A stretch of DNA of 64,000 nt from contig JAEYXS010000049.1 in NCBI GenBank assembly GCA_023431185.1, positions 1 through 64,000 of the forward strand, given 5' to 3'. Positions 27,251 to 35,965 of the stretch are shown here, in pieces. A model generated the notes under the pieces. The model made no database searches. It had not been told where the DNA came from and worked only from the letters and a program-made list of their open reading frames with translations. The stretch comes from Verrucomicrobiota bacterium. GTDB taxonomy: Bacteria > Verrucomicrobiota > Verrucomicrobiia > Limisphaerales > JAEYXS01. Position 1 is the stretch's first letter. Each line of letters opens with the position of its first letter. A program made the translations under genes and the position numbers.

Positions 27251-27420
27251 CCTTCCCCCTCACCCTGGCCCTCTCCCTCAGGGAGAGGGAACAGCTGGCG
27301 GACATGGTTGTGATAGATAATAGTTACGGTGAATACTACCGCCCTTGGCGGGCGAGCGAGCCAGCGGCGGCCAGATGGTTCACCATCTCCCTTGGGGAGA
27401 GGGTCGGGGTGAGGGGGAAG
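27251..27420. repeat. Inverted repeat doublet, family A (REPIN-like)
   Basis: Two copies of a C-rich palindromic unit face each other in the gap between the beta-propeller and cytochrome genes. Copy 1 (27251-27290) holds CCCTCACCCTGGCCCTCTCC and a 9-bp hairpin (27069 is not involved; stem 27269-27277 with 27281-27289). Copy 2 (27387-27420) is its reverse complement. The same unit occurs as a doublet at 37139-37264. The remaining bases of 27216-27555 show no gene. Confidence 0.8.
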
Positions 27421-27555
27421 GCGGCGTCCTTCTTTCCAGCGGGTTGATTGATTTTTGGACGGCGGTGAAGCGCTACCGGAGCTTGGCCGTCGAATATATA
27501 ACGGAAAACGAAAACGGAACCGCACACATGCACGCGGTCCCACTGAAATAATCGC

Positions 27556-29529
27556 ATGAAGTTCGTGATGACATTGAAGCAGACATTGTGGCTTGCCTTG
27601 GCCCTGTTCACTGTGGTGCAAGGAAACGTGACCGCCCAGGACGCGCCGAAGACCGCGCCCGGCCTGATGGTGACCTACACTGCCGACGGCGTCTCGGACA
27701 CCACCACCGCGCAAAATGCCTGGCTCTACACGGAGGCTGGCAAGCCGGTGAGCCCGTTCCTGAACCCGGGCAAGTTCACCGCCACGTGGGACGGCTTCAT
27801 CTCCGTGGACTTGCGTGACAACTATACCTTCAAGGCCGAAGTGAACGGCACCGTGAAGATCGAAGTGAACACGAACGTGGTGCTCGAAGCCAGGGTGACG
27901 AACGGTGTCACCGAACCGAGCCAGCGTACGCGCCTGAACAAAGGGCTCAACCCCATCAAGGTGACTTACACCGCGCCTGATTCGGGTGATGCGTATCTGC
28001 GCCTGCAATGGTCCTCGCCGGATTTCGCGTTCGAGCCCATCCAGGTCGGTGTGCTGAGCCACACACCGGGTGACGCTGCTTTGGTCAAGGGCACCCAGTT
28101 CCGCCTCGGTCGCGAGTTGTTCCTCGAGAGCCGGTGCGTGAAATGCCATGTCGGTCCGAATCCCGCGATGTTGCCCGACCTCGCGCTGGATGCGCCGGAT
28201 TTCAAGGGCATCGGTTCCCGTCGTAACTTCGACTGGCTCGCGCACTGGATCGAGAATCCGAAAGCCAGCCGCGCGCTGGCGCAGATGCCGAAGATGGTGC
28301 ATGGCCCCACGGCCAAGGCGGATGCGGAAGCGATGGCCGCGTATCTCGCATCCTTGAAGGACGCCTCTCCCGCCGGAACCGATCCGGCGGCGGATCTCGC
28401 GGTGAGGGGCGGGAAATTGTTTGAGAGCCTGCATTGCACGGCCTGCCACATCTCGCCAACGGACGAAAAGGCGGACCCGAAGAAGCTCGCCCTCAAGCAG
28501 GTGAAACAGAAGTTTGCCCCGGGCGATCTGGTCAAGTTCCTGCAGAAGCCCACGGAACATTATGAGTGGATCCGCATGCCGAATTTCCATCTGAAGCCGG
28601 AAGAGGCGAATGAACTGGCGGCCTTCCTGTTCGCCAAGGCGGACGCGGTGAACAACCGTCCGGCTCCCACGGCGGAGGTCATCGCGCGCGGCAAACAGCT
28701 CGTCACCACGGTGGGTTGCTTGAACTGCCACAGCGGCACGGACAACAATCAGTTCGTGGGCAAACGGTTTGGCGAACTCGCCGCGGACAAGTGGACGCAG
28801 GGCTGCCTCTCCGAGACGGAGACTGGCAAGGCACCGTTCTTTAGTTTCACGAAAGAAGAGCGTGCCGCGCTGCAGGCCTTTGCGCAGACGGATCGCACTT
28901 CGCTCAAACGCCATGTGCCGGCGGAGTTCGCCGAACGGCAGACGCGCAATCTGAATTGCACCGAGTGCCACGGCAAACTCGAGGGCTTCCCGGTGTTCAG
29001 CGTGCTCGGCGGCAAGCTCAAGCCCGAGTGGGCTGCGCGCTTCATCGCGGGCGAAGTGGAGTACAAGCCGCGTCCGTGGATCGAGGCGCGCATGCCGGGC
29101 TTCCCGAAGTATGGTGAAGCGGTGGCGCATGGGCTGGCCGCGCAACATGGTCTCCCGGCGAAGACGCCCGCGGAGCCGCCCATCGACAAGGAAGCCGCTG
29201 AGATCGGTCGTCAACTCGTGGGCACGGATGGTGGGTTCTCCTGCATCGCGTGCCATGCCATCGGCAAGCTCGGGGCCACGCAGGTCTTCGAGAGCGCGGG
29301 CATCAACCTCGCCTACACGGGTGAGCGTCTGTTGCCGTCCTTCTATCATCGCTGGTTGCTGAGCCCGTTGCGCATCGATCCACAGACGAAGATGCCGGTC
29401 TATTTCGATCAGGGACAAAGTCCGCTGACGGACACTTTGGGCGGCAGTGCGGACAAACAGATCCAAGCGCTATGGGAATACATCCGCCAGGGCAAGGACA
29501 TGCCCATGCCGAAGGATGCGCAGCCTTGA
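27556..29529 (+). CDS. Secreted PA14-like multihaem c-type cytochrome
   Basis: The 657-residue product has a signal peptide (TLWLALALFTVVQGNVTAQ), a PA14-like beta domain (about 35-165, with FTATWDGFISVDLRDNYTF) that usually binds carbohydrate, and then a string of cytochrome c domains. Five CxxCH haem sites are visible: CVKCH (194), CTACH (294), CLNCH (388), CTECH (468) and CIACH (563). It should carry electrons outside the cytoplasmic membrane, most likely from the beta-propeller protein encoded before it. The next gene starts 34 bases later on the same strand. Confidence 0.88.
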   Translation: MKFVMTLKQTLWLALALFTVVQGNVTAQDAPKTAPGLMVTYTADGVSDTTTAQNAWLYTEAGKPVSPFLNPGKFTATWDGFISVDLRDNYTFKAEVNGTVKIEVNTNVVLEARVTNGVTEPSQRTRLNKGLNPIKVTYTAPDSGDAYLRLQWSSPDFAFEPIQVGVLSHTPGDAALVKGTQFRLGRELFLESRCVKCHVGPNPAMLPDLALDAPDFKGIGSRRNFDWLAHWIENPKASRALAQMPKMVHGPTAKADAEAMAAYLASLKDASPAGTDPAADLAVRGGKLFESLHCTACHISPTDEKADPKKLALKQVKQKFAPGDLVKFLQKPTEHYEWIRMPNFHLKPEEANELAAFLFAKADAVNNRPAPTAEVIARGKQLVTTVGCLNCHSGTDNNQFVGKRFGELAADKWTQGCLSETETGKAPFFSFTKEERAALQAFAQTDRTSLKRHVPAEFAERQTRNLNCTECHGKLEGFPVFSVLGGKLKPEWAARFIAGEVEYKPRPWIEARMPGFPKYGEAVAHGLAAQHGLPAKTPAEPPIDKEAAEIGRQLVGTDGGFSCIACHAIGKLGATQVFESAGINLAYTGERLLPSFYHRWLLSPLRIDPQTKMPVYFDQGQSPLTDTLGGSADKQIQALWEYIRQGKDMPMPKDAQP

Positions 29530-29531
29530 TG

Positions 29532-29566
29532 TTTTAACCACAGATGGACATAGATAAACACAGATG
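29532..29566. repeat. Short dispersed repeat, CACAGAT type
   Basis: The segment has the three-part pattern ACCACAGATGGACATAGAT then AAACACAGATG. Repeats of this form are common between genes in Verrucomicrobia and Planctomycetes genomes. Here it runs into the start codon of the next gene. Confidence 0.55.
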
Positions 29567-30448
29567 ATGGAACACCGCCGCCAATTCCTGTTGTTATCGC
29601 TCATCGCGTTCGTGTTTCTGCCTGTTGCTGCATTGAAGGCAGCGGCAGCGGAGACGAACACGCTGAATGTGATGACGTATAATGTGCGGTATGCCGGGTA
29701 CAAACCGCCGAACGCATGGCCGGACCGGCGGCCGATCCTCGCCGAATGTATCCGCAGCCTGCAGCCCGACATCATGGGCACGCAGGAGGGCGTGTATCAG
29801 CAGATCAAGGACATGGCGGTGGACCTGCCGGAGTATCGCTGGATCGGCACGGGCCGCGATGGCGGCAGCCGCGGCGAGTTCATGGCCATCTTCTATCGTG
29901 CGGACCGCTTCGAGCCGCTGGAGTATGATCACTACTGGCTCTCCGACACACCGGAGGTCATCGGCTCTGCCACTTGGGGCAACACGAACAAGCGCATGGT
30001 CACTTGGGTGAAGTTCCGCGATCTGCTGACGAAGCGGGAATTCTACGTGGTGAACACGCACTTCGATCATCAAGTGCAGCTCGCGCGGATGAACAGTGCC
30101 AAGCTCGTGCGCGAACGTATCAACGCCTTGAAGACCACGCTGCCGGTTTTCCTCATCGGCGATTTCAATGCGGTGGCGGGGAGCAATCCCGCGTATGATC
30201 ATTTCACCAGCGCGGAGAGCGGTTTCAAGGATTCGTGGAACACGGCCGGTAAGCGCACGGGTGAAGGGCTGGACACGTTCAACGGCTTCAAGGAGATCGG
30301 CAAGCAAGGGCGGCGTATCGACTGGATCTTGTATCGCGGACAGGTCAGGCCGCTGACGACCGAGATCGTGCCCTATGTGAAGAACGGTCAGTTCCCGAGC
30401 GATCATCATCCCTTGATCACGCGCTTTGCCTTTGAGGCGGCGCAATAA
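29564..30448 (+). CDS. Secreted endonuclease/exonuclease/phosphatase family protein
   Basis: The 294-residue product has a signal peptide (RRQFLLLSLIAFVFLPVAAL) and a full EEP fold. Catalytic motifs in order are NVMTYNVRY, GTQEGVY (metal-binding Glu), NTHFDHQ, LIGDFNAV and SDHHPLI. Secreted members of this family act on nucleic acids, phosphoinositides or sphingomyelin; the substrate here is unknown. Two adjacent ATG codons (29564, 29567) could be the start; both overlap a dispersed repeat. It lies in a run of same-strand genes with the cytochrome before and the DUF1080 gene 48 bases after. Confidence 0.88.
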   Translation: MMEHRRQFLLLSLIAFVFLPVAALKAAAAETNTLNVMTYNVRYAGYKPPNAWPDRRPILAECIRSLQPDIMGTQEGVYQQIKDMAVDLPEYRWIGTGRDGGSRGEFMAIFYRADRFEPLEYDHYWLSDTPEVIGSATWGNTNKRMVTWVKFRDLLTKREFYVVNTHFDHQVQLARMNSAKLVRERINALKTTLPVFLIGDFNAVAGSNPAYDHFTSAESGFKDSWNTAGKRTGEGLDTFNGFKEIGKQGRRIDWILYRGQVRPLTTEIVPYVKNGQFPSDHHPLITRFAFEAAQ

Positions 30449-30496
30449 GATTGCCAGCCAGCGCCCGTTTGGAGAAATTCTGGATACCGACTTTAT

Positions 30497-31198
30497 ATGC
30501 TTAAGAATCTGATGCTCGTTTCGGCACTGGCTTTGACCAGTTTGGTCTTTACCGCGTGCAAAACCGCCGAGTGCACCGACTGCTGCAAGCCGGAAGGCAA
30601 ATGGACCGTCCTCTTCGACGGCAAGTCCACGGATGCTTTCCGCGGTTACAAGACCGAGGCTTTCCCCGGCGACAAATGGAAGGTGGACGGCGACGCCCTG
30701 CACGTGCTCCCCGGCAAGAGCCCGGACCTGATGACCAAGGAGCAATACGAGAACTACGAACTCGAGTTCGAGTGGAAAGTCTCGCCCGGCGGCAACAGCG
30801 GCATCATCTACAACGTGCAAGAAACCGCCGGTCCCGCCTGGCACACCGGTCCGGAGATGCAGGTGCTGGATGACTCGAAGCACGGCGACGGCAAGAACCC
30901 GAAGACCTCGGCTGGCTCGCTCTACGCCATGATCCCGCCGAATGCGGACAAAGTCTTGAAGCCCGTGGGCGAATACAACGTCGCGAAGCTCATCGTGAAC
31001 AAGGGCAACGTGCAGCACTGGTTGAACGGCAAGAAGATCGTGGAATACACTTGGGGCAGCCCGGAGATCGCCGCGCTCATCCAGCAGAGCAAGTTCAAGC
31101 CGCTGCCGGAATTCATGAAGCACAGCAAGGGCTACATCGTGTTCCAGCATCACGGCGAGGAAGTCTGGTACCGTAACATCCGCATCAAGCAGCTGTAA
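30497..31198 (+). CDS. DUF1080 lipoprotein (3-keto-disaccharide hydrolase family)
   Basis: The 233-residue product has a lipoprotein-type signal ending in LVFTAC, with further cysteines (CTDCC) just after the probable lipidated Cys. The rest is a concanavalin-like DUF1080 domain: WTVLFDGKSTDAFRGY, YELEFEWKVSPGGNSGIIYNV and GEYNVAKLIV with WLNGKKIVEY are classic. Some members hydrolyse 3-keto-glycosides, which fits the oxidative genes upstream, but catalysis by this one is inferred. A terminator follows 22 bases after the stop and closes the cluster. Confidence 0.9.
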   Translation: MLKNLMLVSALALTSLVFTACKTAECTDCCKPEGKWTVLFDGKSTDAFRGYKTEAFPGDKWKVDGDALHVLPGKSPDLMTKEQYENYELEFEWKVSPGGNSGIIYNVQETAGPAWHTGPEMQVLDDSKHGDGKNPKTSAGSLYAMIPPNADKVLKPVGEYNVAKLIVNKGNVQHWLNGKKIVEYTWGSPEIAALIQQSKFKPLPEFMKHSKGYIVFQHHGEEVWYRNIRIKQL

Positions 31199-31220
31199 GC
31201 GAAGCGGAGCGAATTTCAGG

Positions 31221-31252
31221 AAGCGCCCGGGCGAAGGTTCGGGCGCTTTTTG
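31221..31252 (+). terminator. Terminator after the DUF1080 gene
   Basis: A 9-bp stem (31221-31229 with 31240-31248) with a ten-base loop runs into TTTTTGCTT. It should end the transcript of the cytochrome/EEP/DUF1080 run. Confidence 0.85.
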
Positions 31253-31259
31253 CTTGTAC

Positions 31260-31408
31260 GGGGCGCGGGTTGTCTCAACCCGCAGCAAGATGAAATAGCC
31301 AGGCAGTTCCCGAATACAAGGGGGCTCTATGCGCGCAAGCTTTTGACCTGTTTCAACCTGCTTTTGCTTAGGGAGGTTACTGCGGGTTGGGGACAACCCG
31401 CGCGCCAC
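31260..31408. repeat. Inverted repeat doublet, family E (REPIN-like)
   Basis: Two inverted copies of a palindromic unit flank about 70 bases. Copy 1 (31260-31290) reads GCGCGGGTTGTCTCAACCCG; copy 2 (31361-31408) holds CTGCGGGTTGGGGACAACCC in the opposite sense and ends three bases before the pheA stop codon. A third copy lies at 43154-43201. Confidence 0.75.
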
Positions 31409-31411
31409 CAA

Positions 31412-32473
31412 CTACTCCAGATTGGGATACGAACCCAGCACCTTCACGAAGCTGCAGTGCGTGCCGAGCTGTTCCAGCGCCTTCGCGAGCTTTTTGTCAT
31501 GCATGTGGCCGTCCACATCCACGAAGAAGAAATATTCCCACGCCTTGCGCTTGCTCGGGCGGGATTCGATTTTCGTCATGTTCAGCTTGTAACGGCGGAA
31601 CGGAGCGAGCGCGGAGTGCAGCGCACCGGCCTTGTCCGCGATGCTGAACATGAGGCTCGTGCGATCATGGCCCGTGGACGGGCTGCATTGGCGGCCCAAC
31701 ACGAGGAAGCGCGTGGCGTTCGCGGAGTTGTCCTGCACATCGTGTTCCAGCACGGGCACGTGGTATTTCTCGGCCGCCAGCACACCGGCCAGGGCCCCGG
31801 TGTTCTTCTCGGCGGCGGTCAATTCCACGGAGCGCGCATTCGATGACGTCTCGATGAGTTCCGCGTGCGGCAAGTTCTTTTGGATCCAGCCGCGGCATTG
31901 CGCGAGCGTCTGCGGGTGTACGAAGAGCTTCTTGATCTGCGCCTTCTTGCCCTTGCTCACGAGGCAGTGCGAGATGGGCAGCACGATCTGCGAAACGATC
32001 TTCAGGTCGCTGTCCACGAACATGTCCAGCGTATGCGTCACGACGCCTTCCGTGGAGTTCTCCACCGGCACCACGCCGTAATCCGCGCGGTTCTTCGCCA
32101 CTTCGCTGAAGACATCGGAGATCGTTTTTTGTGAAACGTATTTCAAGCTCGCGCCAAACCGCTGGAGGGCCGCCTGATGCGTGAAGGTCGCTTCCGGCCC
32201 GAGATACGCGATGCTCAAAGATTTCTCCAGCGAGAGCGCGCTGGACATGATCTCCCGGTAGATCGCCTGCAGGGACGTGTCCGTGATCGGTCCGCTGTTC
32301 AGCTTGCAGATGCGCTGGAGCACCACGCGTTCGCGATGCGGCGCATAGATCTCCTCGCCGGCCTTGATCTTGATCTCGCCGATGGCCAGCACGTGTTTGG
32401 TGCGCTCGTTCAGCAGCGCCACGATCTGCGCGTCGAGCTGGTCGATTGCCTGCCGATGTTCTGAAAGGCTCAT
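31412..32473 (-). CDS. pheA: Bifunctional chorismate mutase/prephenate dehydratase
   Basis: The 353-residue P-protein converts chorismate to prephenate and then to phenylpyruvate for phenylalanine synthesis. Residues 1-88 are an AroQ-type chorismate mutase (HRQAIDQLDAQIVALLNERT, RERVVLQRI). The dehydratase follows with AYLGPEATFTHQAAL, VVPVENSTEGVV and the catalytic NATRFLVLG. The C-terminal ACT domain has the allosteric ESRPSKRKAWEYFFFVDVDG. It starts five bases after the scpB stop, so the three genes scpA-scpB-pheA look like one operon. Confidence 0.96.
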   Translation of the reverse strand: MSLSEHRQAIDQLDAQIVALLNERTKHVLAIGEIKIKAGEEIYAPHRERVVLQRICKLNSGPITDTSLQAIYREIMSSALSLEKSLSIAYLGPEATFTHQAALQRFGASLKYVSQKTISDVFSEVAKNRADYGVVPVENSTEGVVTHTLDMFVDSDLKIVSQIVLPISHCLVSKGKKAQIKKLFVHPQTLAQCRGWIQKNLPHAELIETSSNARSVELTAAEKNTGALAGVLAAEKYHVPVLEHDVQDNSANATRFLVLGRQCSPSTGHDRTSLMFSIADKAGALHSALAPFRRYKLNMTKIESRPSKRKAWEYFFFVDVDGHMHDKKLAKALEQLGTHCSFVKVLGSYPNLE

Positions 32474-32478
32474 GAAAA

Positions 32479-33216
32479 TTAGGACGGAGTTTGTTCCCCT
32501 TCCGTGGTCGGATCAGGTTCTGCCGCCGGAGCCGCTTCCGTTGCGGGCGTTTCTGCTGGAGCTGCCGCACCTTCTGTAGCCGGTGCCAGGGCATCCGGCG
32601 GTGCGGTCGCCAGACCATTATCCACCGTGAGCAACGATTCCGGCTTCGTCACCGGGATGCGCCGCAACTCGCTCGCGTCTGGCAAGTCTTCCAGGCTCGC
32701 GAGCCCGAAGTATTCGAGGAAGATCCCGGTCGTGCTGTAGAGCGCCGGTCGCCCGACCACTTCCGCGCGACCGCTCTGCTCCACCAAACTGCGCTCGAGC
32801 AAGGTCTGCATCGTGCCATCCACCGACACACCGCGGATCTGCTCGATCTCCGAACGCGTGATCGGCTGGCGATACGCGATGATGGTCAATGTTTCCAATG
32901 CAGGTGCCGAGAGGCGCGGCGGCCGCACCTTTTCACCGACCAACGTCTTGATCCACGGCGCATACTCCGGCTGGCTCACGAAGAGCCACGCCCCGGCCAC
33001 ACACCGCAGACGATACGTCTTCGCCGCCTGCTCATACTCCTGCTCCAGCGCCTTCAGCAACTCCTCCAGCTCCTCGTCCTTCACCTTCTTGAAGGCGCGC
33101 ACGAGCTCGTCTTCCGAGTTGTTGGCGGTGGTCGCGAAGATGTCGCGGATGTCCTTCAAGCTCAGCGGCTTTTGGGCCGCGAACAGGATCGCTTCCAGTA
33201 TGTTTTTCAGTTCCAT
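32479..33216 (-). CDS. scpB: Segregation and condensation protein B
   Basis: The 245-residue product is the winged-helix partner of ScpA and SMC in the chromosome condensin. The family start ELKNILEAILFAAQKPLSL, the core RLSAPALETLTIIAYRQPITRSEIEQIRGVSVD and FGRPALY-type segment VVGRPALYSTT are all present. The last 60 or so residues are an alanine/proline/glutamate-rich low-complexity tail, as in its neighbour ScpA. Spacing to scpA is ten bases. Confidence 0.95.
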   Translation of the reverse strand: MELKNILEAILFAAQKPLSLKDIRDIFATTANNSEDELVRAFKKVKDEELEELLKALEQEYEQAAKTYRLRCVAGAWLFVSQPEYAPWIKTLVGEKVRPPRLSAPALETLTIIAYRQPITRSEIEQIRGVSVDGTMQTLLERSLVEQSGRAEVVGRPALYSTTGIFLEYFGLASLEDLPDASELRRIPVTKPESLLTVDNGLATAPPDALAPATEGAAAPAETPATEAAPAAEPDPTTEGEQTPS

Positions 33217-33226
33217 GGTCAGGAAA

Positions 33227-34153
33227 TCATTTCAACGGTTCTGCTTCGGGTGACGCCGCTTCCGTTGCGGACTCGGCCGGCTCCTCCGACTTCACCTCTG
33301 CCTCCGCGGTGACTGCTTCCGGTGCAACGTCGCCCGCCGTCTCCGCTGCCTTCGCTTCGGCTTCCGCCTCATTACTCTGATGCGCCCCCTCGATGTTCGT
33401 CACCAGGTTCGTCGGCGTGTTCTCGGTCACGTCGTTCCGGGTGATCTCGATATCCGCGAACGCCTCCGGCTGCGTGATGAGCACCCGTTTCAGGCGGATC
33501 AGCTCCAGCATCGCGAGGAACGTCACCACCACCTCCGTGCGGCTCACCGCGTTATCGAACAGCTCGGAGAACTTCACCGTTCCCTTGCTCTCGATGGTCG
33601 TCAGGATCGTCTCGATTTTCTCGCTGACGGTCCATTTGTCCTGGAAGATGTCGCGGCTCTCGCCTTCCTTCGCCGCGTAGCGCTTCAGGATGTTGTTCAC
33701 CGCCCCGATTAGGTCGAACACCGACACCACGATCTTCTGCGGCGGTTCATCCACCGTGAACTCCGGCTTGCCCGGTTGCCGAGCGAAGATGCTCTCCTGC
33801 GCCTCCTCACGGTATTGCAGCTTGGCGGCGGCGTCCTTGAACTTCTTGTATTCGACGAGCTGGCGGATCAATTCCCACCGCGGATCTTCTTCATCGTCCT
33901 CGCCTTCCACCACCACCTGTTTCTCCACCGGCAGCAGCTCCTTGCTCTTGATATACATGAGCGTGGCCGCCATCACGAGGAACTCCCCGGCCACCTCCAG
34001 GTCCAGCCGCCGCATCATCTCGATGTGCTCGATGAACTGGGTGGCCAGTTTGGTGAGGTTCACCTCATAGATGTCCACCTCCTCCTTCTTTACGAGGTAA
34101 AGGAGGAGGTCGAGCGGACCTTCAAACACTTCAAACTGGACCTTATATTCCAT
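33227..34153 (-). CDS. scpA: Segregation and condensation protein A
   Basis: The 308-residue kleisin links ScpB to the SMC heads. The N-terminal FEGPLDLLLYLVKKEEVDIYEV is diagnostic, followed by FLVMAATLMYIKSKELLP, an acidic linker and a C-terminal winged-helix part (VVVTFLAMLELIRLKRVLITQ). A long alanine/glutamate-rich acidic tail of about 70 residues follows and is longer than usual for ScpA. MEYKVQFEVFEG at 34153 is the family start; the 81 codons open upstream are not ScpA-like. Confidence 0.95.
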   Translation of the reverse strand: MEYKVQFEVFEGPLDLLLYLVKKEEVDIYEVNLTKLATQFIEHIEMMRRLDLEVAGEFLVMAATLMYIKSKELLPVEKQVVVEGEDDEEDPRWELIRQLVEYKKFKDAAAKLQYREEAQESIFARQPGKPEFTVDEPPQKIVVSVFDLIGAVNNILKRYAAKEGESRDIFQDKWTVSEKIETILTTIESKGTVKFSELFDNAVSRTEVVVTFLAMLELIRLKRVLITQPEAFADIEITRNDVTENTPTNLVTNIEGAHQSNEAEAEAKAAETAGDVAPEAVTAEAEVKSEEPAESATEAASPEAEPLK

Positions 34154-34346
34154 CGTGACAACCCGACCGCAGACAAGCCGGTCAGGACGGACCACTCTAA
34201 AGAAGGCGGGAAGCCCTTGGCAATGCTGGAACAGGACGTTCGGGAAGGCCCAAAACCCACGTTCAAAGCTCAAAACTGTAAAAAACCCCCTAAATCCAGG
34301 GAAGCCGAGCCCATTTGAGCCCGGAACCAAACCCCTGTCCGGCATC

Positions 34347-35837
34347 TCACTCCGGTATCGGCGAGTTCTTCGTGAACGGTTTGCCTTCCCACACAAAATC
34401 GCCTGTCGCCTTGTCGTAGGTCAACACGCGGTTGGCGCTGCCTTTGGCGGGTGGCAGATCGATCTTCGGCAGCCACTTCTTATGCTCCGCGATGACCTTC
34501 GCGTACTTCTTGTCGCTCGCCAGATTCTTCCACTCATTCGGATCCGCTTTCATGTCATAAAGTTCTTCCGAGCCATCCGCATAGTGGATGTAGCGGTATT
34601 GCTCCGAGCGGATGCCATGATTCCCCTGGTTATGCGACGTGATGGCCGGGCGTTCCCGTTTCGTCGCCGGATTCTTCAACTGCGGCACCAGGCTGATGCC
34701 CTCCAAATCCGTGCGCGCGGGCAAGCCGCACAGTTCCACCAGCGTGGGATACATATCCAGTAGTTCAGCCGGTTGCGTGCAGCGGCCATTCTTCGTCACG
34801 CCCGGTCCCGCGAAGATGAGCGGCACGCGTGCGGAACGTTCCCAGAGGGTGTTCTTGCCCGTGATGCCTTTCTCGCCCAAGTGCCAGCCGTGATCGCCCC
34901 AGAGCACCACGATGGTGTTCTCCGCCTGGCCGCTCGCTTCCAGCGCCGCCATGATGCGGCCCACTTGCGCATCCACAAAGCTCGTGCTGGCCAGATACGA
35001 GCGCACGAGATTATGCCACTGCTTGTTCTCCTGCACCCACTTCAGGCGCGGCTCCGGCAGTTCCCAATGCAAATACCAGGAGAAGCGTGGCACATCATCG
35101 CGGTCATTCGCCTTGAAAGGCGGCAGGAGCGAATCGTCACCCGGATACATATTGTACCATTTCTCCGTCACGAAGCACGGCACATGCGGAAGGAAGAACC
35201 CGGCCGCAAGAAAGAAAGGCTGATCCTTCGGCATCTGCTGGATCTGGTCGATGGCCCAGCTCGCCACCTGGTAATCGCCCTTGTCCTCGTCCTTGTGCGG
35301 GAACACGCCCCAATCCATCAGCGGATGATTCCCCATCGGCGTCGGCGGGATGAGTTTCTTCTCCGGCTTCGCCCCCACGCCACCCGCCGCGCCCCACACA
35401 TCGAATTCCTTCGCGCGCAACTGCGGACCGCCCACGCCGCCGTGATAGATCTTGCCCACCGTGAGGGTCTTGTAGCCGTTCGCCTTGAAATGCTGCGGCA
35501 AGGCCACGCGATCCTTCCACTCCGGCAGATTACGGAACCACGGCGCGAGACCGTAGATGCCGGTCGTCGTGGGCCGCAGACTGAGCATCAGGCTGGTGCG
35601 GGAGGGATTGCACAACGGCGCCTGGCAATGCGCGTTCAGGAAGACCGTGCCTTGCTTGGCGAGGCGATCAATGTTCGGCGTCTTGGCCAGCGGATGCCCG
35701 CCCAGCGTGCCGAGCCAGTCGTTCTGGTCATCGATGGCGATGAACACCACATTCGGTTTCTTGGTGGCCGCCTCAAGGGAAGCGGTTCCGGCCAGCAAAC
35801 CGCCGAGCAGCAAAGCAAAGACAAACGCGCGTTTCAT
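34347..35837 (-). CDS. Secreted sulfatase, iduronate/choline-sulfatase-like
   Basis: The 496-residue product has a signal peptide (RAFVFALLLGGLLAGTASLEA) and then the sulfatase entry NVVFIAIDDQNDW. The formylglycine site is CNPSR at residues 76-80. The segment AAGFFLPHVPC and the later VLWGDHGWHLGEKG with an active-site lysine in GKNTLWE resemble iduronate-2-sulfatases, which suggests glycan sulfate as substrate. An in-frame start at 35918 would put 27 residues before the signal peptide, so ATG 35837 is chosen. It is divergent from dprA with 128 bases between. Confidence 0.92.
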   Translation of the reverse strand: MKRAFVFALLLGGLLAGTASLEAATKKPNVVFIAIDDQNDWLGTLGGHPLAKTPNIDRLAKQGTVFLNAHCQAPLCNPSRTSLMLSLRPTTTGIYGLAPWFRNLPEWKDRVALPQHFKANGYKTLTVGKIYHGGVGGPQLRAKEFDVWGAAGGVGAKPEKKLIPPTPMGNHPLMDWGVFPHKDEDKGDYQVASWAIDQIQQMPKDQPFFLAAGFFLPHVPCFVTEKWYNMYPGDDSLLPPFKANDRDDVPRFSWYLHWELPEPRLKWVQENKQWHNLVRSYLASTSFVDAQVGRIMAALEASGQAENTIVVLWGDHGWHLGEKGITGKNTLWERSARVPLIFAGPGVTKNGRCTQPAELLDMYPTLVELCGLPARTDLEGISLVPQLKNPATKRERPAITSHNQGNHGIRSEQYRYIHYADGSEELYDMKADPNEWKNLASDKKYAKVIAEHKKWLPKIDLPPAKGSANRVLTYDKATGDFVWEGKPFTKNSPIPE

Positions 35838-35965
35838 AGGAATGGCTCTCAGCATAATCTCCAAGAAGACGGAGGGCAAAGGCAATGTGTTACGGGGAAC
35901 GTATATGCTTTCGCTCAAACTCCCGCTTGCCCATCGCTCGCTTTCTCCTTTAGCTTTTCCCCATC

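Noticed and set aside
27241..27551. Short open frames in the repeat doublet region
   Set aside because: They are made of the palindromic repeats themselves and have no coding signature.
27199..29466. A 755-codon open frame on the minus strand across the cytochrome gene
   Set aside because: The + strand frame has a signal peptide and five haem motifs; the minus frame is an arginine/leucine-rich shadow.
34154..34396. An 81-codon N-terminal extension of scpA
   Set aside because: ScpA families start at the FEGPLDLLL region; the extension is unrelated sequence.
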